Shown here: positions 28,481-38,327 of the stretch, in pieces
Layout: each line of letters begins with the position of its first letter
Numbering within the stretch: the first letter of the stretch is position 1
NCBI RefSeq assembly: GCF_016592555.1
Contig: NZ_AP014546.1
Location: 2,552,501 to 2,616,500 of the forward strand
Direction of reading: 5' to 3'
DNA length: 64,000 nucleotides
Source of the DNA: Neptunomonas japonica JAMM 1380
GTDB lineage: Bacteria; Pseudomonadota; Gammaproteobacteria; Pseudomonadales; Balneatricaceae
Notes under the pieces: generated by a model
The model's database searches: none
The model's input: only the letters and a program-made list of their open reading frames with translations
Told to the model about the DNA's origin: nothing
Position numbers and translations under genes: made by a program

Positions 28481-30798
28481 ACTGAAGAGTCCTTTAGCAA
28501 TCCATTTAGGGTATCTGATGTTTTTTCAAAACAGTCGTATAGCAGTGGCGTTAATTCACTCGCTTCATGAACGAGGTTTTCTCGCCCTAAATGCTCTAAT
28601 CTTTTTGCTATACCAGATAAGCTCTCTGCGCCAATATTTGCGGCACTTGATTTAAGAGAATGAGAAAAAAGAAATAAAGACTCTGCATCGTTTTCATTGA
28701 TAGACTTCTTAATATTTTCCATTAGCTCAGGAGTTTTATCAAAAAACAACGAAATTATCTGATGAACAATAGAGTCATCAGGTGAGATGTTAGATATATC
28801 TTCTAAAACACCAAAGTTAACTATTTTCAAAGTATCGCTAGCGACCTCTTCCTCTAATAGCCTTGGCTCATTATCCATCCACTTATTTAGGCACAACTCT
28901 AATTTTTCACGCGTAAAAGGTTTTATCAAAATATCATTAGCCCCAGCACGGCGAAAAATCTTACTAACCTTAGGCTGAATATCAGCAGTCAGCGCGATAA
29001 TGGGAGTGTCAAAGTTAATCGACTCATGCCCTAATTGGCGAATTCTTTCCGTTGCTTCAACACCATCAGCTTCAGGCATATGATAGTCCATAAAAATCAA
29101 ATCATACTTTTTAACTGTTGCTTCAGAAATCACCTGCATACCATTCGATACGACATTACATGTGTGCCCAAAGGATATTAATAAATTTTTAATTACCATT
29201 TGGTTAATTTCATTATCTTCAGCGATTAATATTTTACCTTTCCTATGAGAGCCTGCTTTATCAATCTCATTAACATTTAAAAACTCAATATCCGCGTTTA
29301 CTTTAGTTAATGGAATGGAAAACCAAAATTCACTACCTAACCCAACAACGCTCTGCACGCCATACTGCCCATTCATGAGTTCAATTAATTGCTTACAGAT
29401 AGCGAGTCCAAGCCCTGTCCCACCATATTTTCTTGTAATAGTGCTATCTGCTTGGACAAACGGTGAAAAAATATTTTCTAAATATTTAGGCGATATTCCA
29501 ACACCAGTATCCTTAATCGTAAATTTAAGCAACGCTTCGGACTGAGTGCAGAACTGAGAAACAGTAATTACTACCTTTCCTACATCTGTAAATTTAACCG
29601 CATTACCTATTATGTTGCTTAAAACTTGCCTAATACGTATCGAATCGCCCAAATATGAACCTTTAGCTATTTCCGGCATATTTAGCTCAACAGCTACCCC
29701 TTTTTTACTCGCCATAGGAGCCTGTGACTCAACAACTGCTGTAAGAAGCGAAGTTAAACAAAACTCACTATTTTCTATCTCTACTTTATTAGCATCAAGT
29801 TTAGAAAAATCTAATATTTCATTAAGCAATGACATCAACGAGTGCGCAGATATATTCAAGTACTTTATTTTTTCTGATATGTCTTTATCGAATTTTTGCA
29901 TTTTCAAAAGCTCTGAAAATCCTATAATTCCATTCAACGGTGTTCTCACTTCATGACTCATAACGGCTAAAAATTCAGATTTGGCTCGATTACCTTCATT
30001 AGCAAGATTTAAAGCCGTCGCTAATTCTTTAGTTCGTGACTCAACACGAAGCTCTAACTCTGTATTGATAGACTCTAACTGCTTATCTCTTTGGTATATC
30101 TCATCCAGCATATAATTAAAATTACGACCTAATACTTCAAACTCTGTTGTTGAGCTCGCTGGTGCACGTCTTGTATAATCTTTTTTATCTGCAATATTTT
30201 GTATTGTAAATAGAAGTTCATTTAAAGGCTTAGTAAAAATTCTTTGTAAAAAAAGTATAATCATAAAGCTAACGGCAAGCGCCAAAGCACTTGTAAAATA
30301 AACCCAATAATATAAATTATTTATGCGCCGCTGAAACGTCATTAAATTATCGGCAATATAAACCAAACCTATCACTTCATTTTCGCTGTATATTGGCATA
30401 TACGCATGCAGTCCATTTACATCACTGCTGACCTCGCCTTTATTGATATTTTCAACACTAACTATTTCATGCTTATTAATATTTGAATGGAGTTCTGAAA
30501 AGCTATACTCTGAAAAAACATCTCCATTGATATCATAAATTATGGCATTATAAATATCTGGCTTTGCTTTTAATGAGTTTAATGTATTTTTTGCCGAAAT
30601 TGGATCTGAAAACAATAAGGCAGCGACTATGTTTTCTGCAACCATTTCACTAATAGATATAAGCTCGCTTTCGGCCTGATCTTTTGCTGCTTGAGTTTGG
30701 TTACTTATAACGGCCCATAAAATCACTGCAATGACTAGAACAACAAGAAATATCATCGACAGCAAAAGTCTTATTTTTAGAGACTTAAAAACACTCAT
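28477..30798 (-). CDS. Hybrid sensor histidine kinase (CHASE8-like sensor, HAMP, HisKA, HATPase, REC, Hpt)
   Basis: A 773-residue inner-membrane kinase. Membrane segments are at about 10-31 and 163-185. The periplasmic domain between them contains ENIVAALLFSDPISAKNTL, the pattern of the CHASE8 sensor seen in YfiN-type cyclases. HAMP follows (about 186-240), then HisKA with His282 (SHEVRTPLNG) and a HATPase_c domain (about 385-498; GGTGLGLAICKQL). A receiver has Asp571 (FMDYHMP), and an Hpt domain has His713 (FSHSLKSSAA). Its start overlaps the yfiR-like gene by 1 bp. By analogy with YfiR-YfiN, the YfiR-like protein probably controls this sensor. Confidence 0.9.
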   Translation of the reverse strand: MSVFKSLKIRLLLSMIFLVVLVIAVILWAVISNQTQAAKDQAESELISISEMVAENIVAALLFSDPISAKNTLNSLKAKPDIYNAIIYDINGDVFSEYSFSELHSNINKHEIVSVENINKGEVSSDVNGLHAYMPIYSENEVIGLVYIADNLMTFQRRINNLYYWVYFTSALALAVSFMIILFLQRIFTKPLNELLFTIQNIADKKDYTRRAPASSTTEFEVLGRNFNYMLDEIYQRDKQLESINTELELRVESRTKELATALNLANEGNRAKSEFLAVMSHEVRTPLNGIIGFSELLKMQKFDKDISEKIKYLNISAHSLMSLLNEILDFSKLDANKVEIENSEFCLTSLLTAVVESQAPMASKKGVAVELNMPEIAKGSYLGDSIRIRQVLSNIIGNAVKFTDVGKVVITVSQFCTQSEALLKFTIKDTGVGISPKYLENIFSPFVQADSTITRKYGGTGLGLAICKQLIELMNGQYGVQSVVGLGSEFWFSIPLTKVNADIEFLNVNEIDKAGSHRKGKILIAEDNEINQMVIKNLLISFGHTCNVVSNGMQVISEATVKKYDLIFMDYHMPEADGVEATERIRQLGHESINFDTPIIALTADIQPKVSKIFRRAGANDILIKPFTREKLELCLNKWMDNEPRLLEEEVASDTLKIVNFGVLEDISNISPDDSIVHQIISLFFDKTPELMENIKKSINENDAESLFLFSHSLKSSAANIGAESLSGIAKRLEHLGRENLVHEASELTPLLYDCFEKTSDTLNGLLKDSSV

Positions 30799-31346
30799 TA
30801 ACGCTTAACCTCTACAGCCAACTTCAACATTTGAGAGCTAAGCACTATATTTGACTTATTTACTGGGGCTAAATTAATAAGAAACCTCAAACGATTATCT
30901 GTGACTTTTATCTCTATCATGCCACCTTCATCATAAAATCCTGAAATATCAGATACTGTCAAAATAGGTTTATCTTTCACTTTTATAAATAGCCGATTTA
31001 ATATTTCACGCTTAGATTTATCAATATAGACAAGATGACACTGATCCACATCGTCAATATTTTCAATTTGTTTTATAGAAACAAAATATTGAGATATTTT
31101 CTTACCAGAAAGTCTCTCCATGCTCGACGTATAGAGTTCGTTAAAATAACAAATATCCACCGTTTTTTTAACAACACTTTCTGGCCATACTGTGAATTTT
31201 GCAAAATTATAAACTAACGCCGCTTTTAACGGATAAACATCAGCGCTCGGTGCACCAAGCACAGCACTAAAGGAAAGATGAATAGATATCCCTAATATTA
31301 TAAATAACTTAAGAGAACTCTTACGCATTATGTTAAAAATCATCAT
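30798..31346 (-). CDS. YfiR-like periplasmic protein (DUF4154)
   Basis: A 182-residue protein with an N-terminal signal (hydrophobic about 13-31, cleavage near VLGA). The mature start AALVYNFAKFTVWP is the hallmark of the YfiR/DUF4154 family. Two cysteines (DICYFNE; DQCHLVYI) could form a disulphide. In Pseudomonas YfiR is a periplasmic repressor of the cyclase YfiN; here no YfiN is present and the next gene is a kinase with a similar sensor domain. It lies 9 bp after the TonB receptor gene. Confidence 0.85.
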   Translation of the reverse strand: MMIFNIMRKSSLKLFIILGISIHLSFSAVLGAPSADVYPLKAALVYNFAKFTVWPESVVKKTVDICYFNELYTSSMERLSGKKISQYFVSIKQIENIDDVDQCHLVYIDKSKREILNRLFIKVKDKPILTVSDISGFYDEGGMIEIKVTDNRLRFLINLAPVNKSNIVLSSQMLKLAVEVKR

Positions 31347-31355
31347 TCATCTCTA

Positions 31356-33437
31356 TCAAAATGAAACTGACAATTTGCCATAATATGAAGGTTCAACCCG
31401 ATAAGGTATATGGAACTGCTCTGCCTCATACTCTACGTAAGAGCCACCTAACAAGTTCTTACCAAACAAGGATACAGTAACACCAGAGGCGGGACGCCAG
31501 TTTACACCCACATCTACTCCTTGATGGCCGCCAATAGTATTATCTGAAAAGGTAAAGGGAGACAGCCCTAACACGTCACTGGTATGTCGCAATGTTGCAT
31601 TCATATCAATATGTTTATTAAGAGACCAGTCTGCATTTAAAGATATAATATGCTTTGGGGCATATGTATTCTGGGTGAGGCTCTCACTAAAACTACCTTC
31701 AAAGAAGCTATAGTTAAGCTTCATTTTAAAATCGTTTGCGACTAACCATTGGGCAGAGACTTCCATTCCATAACTATGCCCATAATCATCATTTGAGAAA
31801 AAATTTCGCTGTGTAATAAATCCACTTGGGAGAGTGCTTATATCAGGTGCACCGATAGTAACTGAGCGTAGAGCATCGTAACTATTATAAAATAATGAAC
31901 TATCAATCGAAAAGACACTAGATGGCGTGTACCGGTAGCCTATTTCATAAGTCATCAACTCTTCAGAAGCGTAGTCGTCATTTCCTATCACTATTATTTT
32001 TGTCAAAAAAGGTGCCGCTGGCATAGATGGTGCCACGCTTACATTTGGCGGTATATTAACAGCATTAATCAATAAGTTGTTCTCTGCACGGGAGGGTGTT
32101 CTTACCGAATAAGCCACAGATGTCCAAAGCGTATTAACTTCATCCACTTTATATAGCAAACGCAGGTTAGGCTGAACTTCAACACCTGTATAACTGTTGT
32201 GTTCAACACGCGCCGCAAGGGTTAACCAAAGAGAATCCTCGGATAGCGTGATTTCATCACGCATAAAAGCACTCCAAAGATCTGTAGATGTATCAAAACC
32301 AGATGCAGAAGAGATAACTGATGCAGCACTAATGTCATCACGTATATGCCGGTAACCAAGTCCCCAAATAATATTGTGATTTTCATCAGCTTTAAACTGG
32401 TATTGAAAATCTATATCAGCAGTGCCCGTGGTAAAACCAAATAAGCTTTCATCACGGCGAGCATGATCATAATAAGCTTGAATACTGTATTCAGAGGTAG
32501 CTGATAAGGCTTCTGTAAATTTAGCTAATAAGTTCCAACCATTCGCATCAAACCTATCATTATAATACTCACCATAAAAAGGTGCGCTGACTATTGGTAT
32601 GAAAAAAGTTTGCTGTAACCGGCTGCGATAAGCATCGGCGCTAACAGTAAGCGAAGCAGCGCCTCCTAATGGTATGTCTACGCGTCCTCCTCCCTGAATG
32701 TTTTCCCAGTCATTATCGGAACTGACACCCGTCATCATTATTCGCTGAGGACCCAACATATCTTGGTCATTAAAGGTAAGCGAATCTCTCTTAAAGCCTT
32801 TAATATAACCGCGAATAGTCGCCCCTTCATCTAACTTGCCGCCAAATCGAACACTAGCGAAGCCTTGCTCGTAATCCCCTGCGCCAATTTCAGCATAACC
32901 ACCTTGTGTATCAGCACTGTGCTTAGTGATGATATTGATAACACCGTTGACGGCATTGGCACCCCACATAGCAGCACCGGGCCCGCGAATAACCTCAATA
33001 CGCTCAATATCAGCCATCAAGGTATCCTGAACTTCCCAGTAAACACCTGAGAACTCTGGCGAATACAAGGTTCGTCCATCCATCATCACCAGTAACTTAT
33101 TATTGTACCGTCCGTTAAATCCACGACTACCGATAGCCCATTTTTGTGAGTCTAGTTGCGCAACATGTAATCCAGGAACATCGCGTAGCGCTTGAGGAAT
33201 CGACGTGGCACCTGAACGCCTTATATCATCACTGGTAATAACATAAATAGCAGCGGGAGCCTTGGATAACGATTGGGGCTGTTTTGAAACAGAAGTCACT
33301 TCCACTTGAAGTAGCTCCTGTAAACTAAGCTCAAAACTATCAGACTCGTCATTGGCTTGCGCTACGTGAGAACCTAGTAATGTGATACATACTGCACAGG
33401 TGTATAAATTTTTCATGAATGAAGGCCCATTTCCCAT
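31356..33437 (-). CDS. TonB-dependent outer-membrane receptor
   Basis: A 693-residue protein with a signal peptide (cleavage near HVAQA), a TonB-box-like/plug entry (LQVEVTSVSKQPQSLSKAPA) and a plug domain at about 45-165 (IERIEVIRGPGAAMWGANAV, GVINIITK). A beta-barrel follows, ending in phenylalanine (KLSVSF). The ligand is unknown. It is first in the operon with the YfiR-like protein, hybrid kinase and c-di-GMP regulator. This suggests a receptor whose occupancy or export state is reported to the kinase, or one that is simply co-expressed. The start could be a few codons downstream at MKNLYTC. Confidence 0.88.
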   Translation of the reverse strand: MGNGPSFMKNLYTCAVCITLLGSHVAQANDESDSFELSLQELLQVEVTSVSKQPQSLSKAPAAIYVITSDDIRRSGATSIPQALRDVPGLHVAQLDSQKWAIGSRGFNGRYNNKLLVMMDGRTLYSPEFSGVYWEVQDTLMADIERIEVIRGPGAAMWGANAVNGVINIITKHSADTQGGYAEIGAGDYEQGFASVRFGGKLDEGATIRGYIKGFKRDSLTFNDQDMLGPQRIMMTGVSSDNDWENIQGGGRVDIPLGGAASLTVSADAYRSRLQQTFFIPIVSAPFYGEYYNDRFDANGWNLLAKFTEALSATSEYSIQAYYDHARRDESLFGFTTGTADIDFQYQFKADENHNIIWGLGYRHIRDDISAASVISSASGFDTSTDLWSAFMRDEITLSEDSLWLTLAARVEHNSYTGVEVQPNLRLLYKVDEVNTLWTSVAYSVRTPSRAENNLLINAVNIPPNVSVAPSMPAAPFLTKIIVIGNDDYASEELMTYEIGYRYTPSSVFSIDSSLFYNSYDALRSVTIGAPDISTLPSGFITQRNFFSNDDYGHSYGMEVSAQWLVANDFKMKLNYSFFEGSFSESLTQNTYAPKHIISLNADWSLNKHIDMNATLRHTSDVLGLSPFTFSDNTIGGHQGVDVGVNWRPASGVTVSLFGKNLLGGSYVEYEAEQFHIPYRVEPSYYGKLSVSF

Positions 33438-33726
33438 CCGACGCTAAATCAAAGCTATTTTCTTTGTTGCGCATACTGCGATTCAGCAAAACATCGTAAA
33501 AGTATTAGCCATAGATTGAATGAAATCAGTGAATTCTTTCACTCTCTTCTGAGTAGTTTGTATCAACACTTGCTAATATCCAAAGCATAGTTCAGTTTTT
33601 AAAAAATGAGACGTAAACTCAGTAATTTTAAAGCGTCCATTGATAAAGGATTTAGTGTGCGCAATGACTAATAACATATGACAAAATAAGCGTTAGCCAT
33701 CAGTCACTATTACATAGCGTCCAAAC

Positions 33727-34410
33727 TCATGATGACCACTCTTCAAACTGCGCTTTTAATGATGCTAATTCCTGCTCTAGCTGTGTGACGCGCTGCTCTA
33801 GCATTGCAACTTTACCAATGTCATGGGCACGGCTAGCTGTAGGCAATACATTTTCGCTGGATGACATAGAGTCTGAAGAAACAATATCTGAAGTATCAAT
33901 TTCTCCACTAAATTGGTGCGCATAGCGAGATTCTCGCTTACCGGGTTCGCGCGGCAAACGCACTACATATGAGCCATTTTCTGCTTCACTTAAATACTGT
34001 AATACGCTTTCTGTTTCATGAACATCAGCAAACGTACATAATCGATTAGTACGAGTACGCAGCTCACCCGGTGTTTGATAACCCCGCAAAAACAATGTGC
34101 AGATGATACCTAGAGCCTGCTCACTCAATTGAAGCTCACTAAACTCAGTATTGCAGAACCGATGCTTATACTTTACAACTCGACTTCCAAAACCAACCTC
34201 TTCTTTAATAAGCCGCTTTTTTGTTAACTCATCTAAAATCTCTTGAACATCAGACTCACTAAGCGTCATCACAGGCTCTCGGTTACTCTTTTGATTACAC
34301 GCCGCCGTTAACGAATTCAATGACAGAGGGTATTGATCCGGTGTTGTTATCTCTTTCTCGATCAAACAACCAATGACACGGGTTTGATTTAAGCTTAAAT
34401 CCATATCCAT
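33727..34410 (-). CDS. yceH: YceH-family protein (DUF480/UPF0502)
   Basis: A 227-residue protein beginning with the family pattern [20 protein letters not shown] and [20 protein letters not shown], with two predicted winged-helix units (about 5-85 and 95-165) and a C-terminal leucine-rich coil (about 190-225; [19 protein letters not shown]). The cellular role is unknown; a DNA-binding function is plausible from the fold. It is a single gene, divergent from the renalase-like oxidoreductase. Confidence 0.88.
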   Translation of the reverse strand: MDMDLSLNQTRVIGCLIEKEITTPDQYPLSLNSLTAACNQKSNREPVMTLSESDVQEILDELTKKRLIKEEVGFGSRVVKYKHRFCNTEFSELQLSEQALGIICTLFLRGYQTPGELRTRTNRLCTFADVHETESVLQYLSEAENGSYVVRLPREPGKRESRYAHQFSGEIDTSDIVSSDSMSSSENVLPTASRAHDIGKVAMLEQRVTQLEQELASLKAQFEEWSS

Positions 34411-34577
34411 AGTATTTTCCCCTTTGCATTTTTATAGCAACGATTTCATAACAAGAGCTTAGTAACAATAACTTAGTTACATGCATTAAAAAAACTGCTA
34501 ACGGCTAAAAAACTACTCGCCTTGATAGCTATACCAACCGAGTTAACAAAAAAGCCAATAAGTAAGCTTAGATATTG

Positions 34578-34605
34578 TGATCTGAAGCACGGTTATCAGC
34601 GTATG
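34578..34605 (+). promoter_or_regulatory. ECF-sigma (RpoE/ChrR-type) promoter candidate for the renalase-like gene
   Basis: TGATCT, 16 bases, then CGTATG. The same two boxes with nearly the same spacing occur upstream of the sigma gene and other light-response genes in this window. It ends 47 bp before the ATG at 34652. Confidence 0.7.
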
Positions 34606-34651
34606 ACGTTATAAATAATCACTCTGCGCAAAATTATTACTCTGGTGTCTC

Positions 34652-35689
34652 ATGGATAAAAGCAATAAACATGTAGCAATTATTGGCGCTGGCATAGCAG
34701 GGTCGACATTGGCAAATAAACTGCTTAGCGCTGGATATGAGGTAAGCATATATGAGAAAAGCAGAGGCACAGGTGGACGACTGGCGAGTTGCCGCTTAGG
34801 CGATAACAGCGCAGATTTAGGCGCACCGCTCCTCAGCCCTGCTTCTGACACATTTCGCCAATGGCTAACACAGCACCCCAATGTTAGCGTATGGAGGCCA
34901 AACACCCATTGCTTTAATGGTAAGCATTGCAAAAGCCAGACACACTTTATTGCCATGCCGAGGCAAAGCTCTCTTACTCGTGAGCTGATACAAGGCGCAA
35001 ACCTTTATACTTCCATCCGAGTAGGCTATCTCTGGCCCGAGCGTAGTGAAGAACCATATGAAGAAAAACAAAACAAAGTGCTACTACGTGATGAGCACGG
35101 TAAAGCTCTTGGCCATTACGATGCTGCAATAGTAGCAACACCTGCAAAGCAAGCAGCACCACTACTGGAAGCGCTACCACGCTTTGAGCGTCATACAGAG
35201 ACCGCAACACCCACTACAAGCTGGGTGCTTGTAATACAGGTAAGCTCTCCCCTACCTATAACTGTAGAGCTAATTCAAGGCCAGCATCCCCTATTATTAC
35301 GCTGCATAAAAGACAGTGCTAAGCCCGGTAGAATAAGCAAAGATAACAGCACCACCTGGGCTATAGAAGCAACACCAGAATGGAGTGCACTTAATCGTGA
35401 AAGCGATCCAAAACATGTTGCAGAGCAGCTCCGAAAAGCCTTTTTTCCTGTGCTAAACCGCGACTTCAATACACAACCAGTCATCACAGCAGAGCGCGTA
35501 CATCGCTGGTTATACTCTCGACATATCACTCAACACTTCGAGCACCACGTGGACTCAGGCTATCTGTGGGATGGCGATAGTATGATAGGTGCATGTGGAG
35601 ATTGGCTTGAATCAGGGGATATCGAAGGGGCATGGTTAAGCGCTAATAAACTGGCAGAACAGATTATTCTTCAACTAGAACGTCTCTAG
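34652..35689 (+). CDS. FAD-dependent oxidoreductase, renalase-like
   Basis: A 345-residue flavoprotein with N-terminal dinucleotide-binding motif VAIIGAGIAGSTLANKLLSAG and the family extension YEKSRGTGGRLAS, as in NAD(P)/FAD proteins related to renalase (COG3380). The C terminus contains the second FAD contact (LWDGDSMIGACGDWLESGDIEGAWLSA, given here in two parts: LWDGDSMIGACGDW and DIEGAWLSANKLAE). Substrate unknown. It is preceded by a motif matching the ECF promoters of this region, so it probably belongs to the photo-oxidative stress regulon. Confidence 0.82.
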   Translation: MDKSNKHVAIIGAGIAGSTLANKLLSAGYEVSIYEKSRGTGGRLASCRLGDNSADLGAPLLSPASDTFRQWLTQHPNVSVWRPNTHCFNGKHCKSQTHFIAMPRQSSLTRELIQGANLYTSIRVGYLWPERSEEPYEEKQNKVLLRDEHGKALGHYDAAIVATPAKQAAPLLEALPRFERHTETATPTTSWVLVIQVSSPLPITVELIQGQHPLLLRCIKDSAKPGRISKDNSTTWAIEATPEWSALNRESDPKHVAEQLRKAFFPVLNRDFNTQPVITAERVHRWLYSRHITQHFEHHVDSGYLWDGDSMIGACGDWLESGDIEGAWLSANKLAEQIILQLERL

Positions 35690-35737
35690 CACTCATCTAA
35701 ACCTCAGCCATACCTTTTCTAAAAAACACCGTTATAG

Positions 35738-35765
35738 TCATCTAAAAGCATCTTTATTACGTAAT
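35738..35765 (+). promoter_or_regulatory. ECF-sigma promoter candidate for folE
   Basis: TCATCT, 16 bases, then CGTAAT. It differs from the other copies by one base in the first box, and ends 56 bp before the folE start. Weaker than the other four. Confidence 0.5.
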
Positions 35766-35821
35766 AGCCGGATAAGTGCATTATAACCGCACCGTTATTT
35801 ACCGGCCTAAAGGATAAAATT

Positions 35822-36460
35822 ATGATTTCCTCTGAAGCAATGGCAGTCCGCAATCAACTCATTGAAAAAGGGCTAGAGACACCGACTATCGACAATCGTA
35901 TGCCTCAAGAGCAACGCTACGAGCGAATTAAAGGGCTAATGACAGAAGTGCTCAGTACCTTGGGTCTTAACTTGGAGGACGACAGCCTACAAGAAACACC
36001 GCACCGTATTGCCAAGATGTACGTTTATGAGGTTTTTTCCGGTCTCGATTACAAGAACTTCCCTGATATAGCCATGATCGATAATAAAATGGGTGTAGAA
36101 GAGATGATCAAGGTGCGTGATATTAGTGTGCTTAGCTCATGCGAACATCATTTCGTCACTATCGATGGCACAGCAAAAGTCGCTTACATTCCTAACAAAA
36201 AAATTATTGGTCTATCAAAGATCAATCGCTTAGTACGCTTTTTTAGTCAGCGTCCACAAGTCCAAGAACGCCTGACTCAACAGATTCTAGTTGCTCTACA
36301 AACACTGCTAGAAACCAACAACGTTGCTATCTCTATTAATGCAACACACTACTGTGTTAAATCTCGTGGAGTCATGGATGTTAACTCAAAAACAGAAACA
36401 ACCGCGTTAGGCGGTATTTTTAAAAGTAATGAGCGTACACGTGCCGAGTTCTTAAATTAA
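35822..36460 (+). CDS. folE: GTP cyclohydrolase I
   Basis: A 212-residue FolE that converts GTP to 7,8-dihydroneopterin triphosphate, the first step of folate and pterin synthesis. Zinc ligands and active-site residues are visible in [12 protein letters not shown] and in [13 protein letters not shown]. The start is supported by AAAGGA upstream. A gene for a pterin pathway in this region is notable because photolyases can use a folate antenna; the upstream motif suggests co-control with phrB. The DUF393 gene follows 19 bp later. Confidence 0.95.
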   Translation: MISSEAMAVRNQLIEKGLETPTIDNRMPQEQRYERIKGLMTEVLSTLGLNLEDDSLQETPHRIAKMYVYEVFSGLDYKNFPDIAMIDNKMGVEEMIKVRDISVLSSCEHHFVTIDGTAKVAYIPNKKIIGLSKINRLVRFFSQRPQVQERLTQQILVALQTLLETNNVAISINATHYCVKSRGVMDVNSKTETTALGGIFKSNERTRAEFLN

Positions 36461-36479
36461 TGAACGCAGATAAACTTAC

Positions 36480-36890
36480 ATGACTTCAATTACGCCGGTA
36501 AAACCGATTATTTTTTATGATGGTAGTTGCCCTCTGTGTAGCAAGGAAATTAACCACTACCAACGCCTCGATTACAAACAAAAAGTCGAGTGGCTAGACC
36601 TCACAACGAATACTGATCGCTTAGCGGCATATGGCATTGAATATACAACCGCGATGGCACGCCTACACGGCATTGACGCATCAGGTACACAAATATCAGG
36701 CGTCGCCGCTTTTTTATTAATCTGGGATAACCTGAACTACTACCATTATTTAGCCAAAATAATACGAGTATTGATGTTAGAAAAACCTCTCGAGATTGTT
36801 TATCAGAGGTTTGCCAAGTGGAGGTTTAAACGCCAAAGTGCTGAACAATGCGAAGGAAACTGTCGAATACCACCGTCATCATTAGAATAG
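36480..36890 (+). CDS. DCC-family thiol-disulphide oxidoreductase-like protein (DUF393)
   Basis: A 136-residue protein with the family signature FYDGSCPLCSKEINHY (DxxCPxC) near the N terminus and the conserved central WLDLTTN. DUF393 proteins are small, probably thioredoxin-like, of unknown substrate. The C terminus is basic with a cysteine in EQCEGNCRIPP. It follows folE closely and likely shares its transcript. Confidence 0.85.
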   Translation: MTSITPVKPIIFYDGSCPLCSKEINHYQRLDYKQKVEWLDLTTNTDRLAAYGIEYTTAMARLHGIDASGTQISGVAAFLLIWDNLNYYHYLAKIIRVLMLEKPLEIVYQRFAKWRFKRQSAEQCEGNCRIPPSSLE

Positions 36891-37033
36891 TTTTTCATCT
36901 TAATCACGATAAAGATCGTGAAATTAGCCAAGCTTATTATCAATTATTTATTGAAAGTCATTATAGAACTACCCTGTTTTTAGTTCTCTTCGATTATCAC
37001 ACAATAGCTCCATAACATTCTTGGAGAGACACG

Positions 37034-38059
37034 ATGAAAGCAATTGGCTACCTAAACTCGCTAGACATTACACAAGACAATTCACTCATTGAATTTGAAC
37101 AAAGCACACCCTCTCCAACAGGTCATGACCTACTAGTAAAGATAGCGGCAATCTCCGTGAATCCCGTTGATGCAAAAGTAAGAAGGCGGGCACAACCTGA
37201 AAACGGCGAACACAAAGTCCTCGGTTGGGATGCTGTCGGTGAAGTTGTTGAAGTGGGCGATGCCGTTTCTATTTATAAAAAAGGTGACAAAGTATGGTAC
37301 GCCGGAGACCTTACACGCCCTGGCACTAACGCTGAGTACCATTTAGTAGATGAGCGTATTGTTGGCCATAAACCAAAATCTGTCTCTGATGCACAAGCCG
37401 CCGCTTTTCCGCTGACAACCATCACTGCGTGGGAGCTGTTGTTTGATCGCTTACAGATCCAGCAAAACACATCAGCAGATACGCGTCATACTCAACAAAT
37501 TTTAGTCATTGGTGCAGCCGGTGGCGTGGGTTCTATTTTAGTACAGCTCGCATCTAAGCTAACTAACGCACTTATTATTGGTACCGCATCTCGCGAAGAA
37601 AGTCAGAAATGGGTCACCGGTCTAGGGGCAGATCATGTCATTGATCACCGCCAACCATTAAGTGAAGAGCTAGAGCGCATTGGTATCACCCATGTCTCTC
37701 ATGTTATTGGCTTAAACGCCACTGAGAAGCACTTTAGTGAAATTGCAAAAGTCATAGCCCCCCAAGGTAAATTTGCCTTAATTGATGACCCAAGCACGCC
37801 GCTGGATATCTCTTTGTTAAAAATGAAGTCAGTTTCATTGCATTGGGAATTTATGTACACCCGCTCTATGTTCGCTACTGATGATATGGCGAAACAAGGC
37901 GAATTACTCAACAAGGTCGCTGACTTAATTGATGCCGGCGAAATAAAAACCACCATGGGCCAACACTACGGCACCATTAGTGCCGATAACCTAAAGCGCG
38001 CTCATGCCGACCTTGAAAGTGGTAAAACTATCGGGAAAATTGTTTTAGAAGGCTTTTAA
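37034..38059 (+). CDS. Zinc-binding-type alcohol dehydrogenase / NADPH:quinone reductase family protein
   Basis: A 341-residue medium-chain dehydrogenase with GroES-like N terminus (SVNPVDAKVRRR; GWDAVGEVVEVGDAV) and Rossmann motif GAAGGVGSILVQLASK (about 159-174). The catalytic zinc ligands of true alcohol dehydrogenases are not evident, so NADPH-dependent quinone or enone reduction is more likely. GGAG precedes the ATG. No ECF motif was found in front. It is monocistronic and convergent with the Trp-rich/phrB operon. Confidence 0.87.
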   Translation: MKAIGYLNSLDITQDNSLIEFEQSTPSPTGHDLLVKIAAISVNPVDAKVRRRAQPENGEHKVLGWDAVGEVVEVGDAVSIYKKGDKVWYAGDLTRPGTNAEYHLVDERIVGHKPKSVSDAQAAAFPLTTITAWELLFDRLQIQQNTSADTRHTQQILVIGAAGGVGSILVQLASKLTNALIIGTASREESQKWVTGLGADHVIDHRQPLSEELERIGITHVSHVIGLNATEKHFSEIAKVIAPQGKFALIDDPSTPLDISLLKMKSVSLHWEFMYTRSMFATDDMAKQGELLNKVADLIDAGEIKTTMGQHYGTISADNLKRAHADLESGKTIGKIVLEGF

Positions 38060-38066
38060 TAAACAT

Positions 38067-38092
38067 AAGGCCTTCTTTGAAAGAAGGTCTTT
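38067..38092. terminator. Bidirectional terminator candidate between the oxidoreductase and phrB operon
   Basis: AAGGCCTTCTTT and AAAGAAGGTCTT form a 12-bp stem with a minimal loop and one G-T pair, lying between two convergent genes. T runs are short on both sides. Confidence 0.5.
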
Positions 38093-38327
38093 ACTTCCAC
38101 CCTTGTATCCATCGTTCGGCGTCTTTTAGCTCTTGCCAATCCATCTTAAAAGTCTGCTTATTGATAACAGCTTCTAGCACACAAGCGATCACACTTTCTT
38201 CTAACTCATCTTTGATAAGCTCAGTAACAAGAAAGTGTTTCTGTTTCTGATATGACTTTGTAGCTGTCCATTTAGAAAGTAGCAATTTGTTTGGGTTAAA
38301 CGTATTTACATGACAAGCACCACTCAT
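38091..38327 (-). CDS. Small Trp-rich protein of the TIGR02450 type
   Basis: A 78-residue protein with the family pattern NPNKLLLSKWTATKSYQKQK and HFLVTELIKDE, then CVLEAVINKQ and a Trp-rich end (WQELKDAERWIQGWK). Function unknown; the family is often found beside photolyase and cryptochrome genes. Its start overlaps the phrB stop by 4 bp, so it is translated with the photolyase. Confidence 0.85.
   Translation of the reverse strand: MSGACHVNTFNPNKLLLSKWTATKSYQKQKHFLVTELIKDELEESVIACVLEAVINKQTFKMDWQELKDAERWIQGWK

Noticed and set aside
34411..34577. ECF-type promoter in front of yceH
   Set aside because: No TGATC box on that strand; yceH is probably outside the sigma regulon.
36905..36925. Inverted repeat TCACGAT/ATCGTGA after the DUF393 gene as a terminator
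   Set aside because: Only 7 bp, A/T-rich surroundings and no T run; left unassigned.
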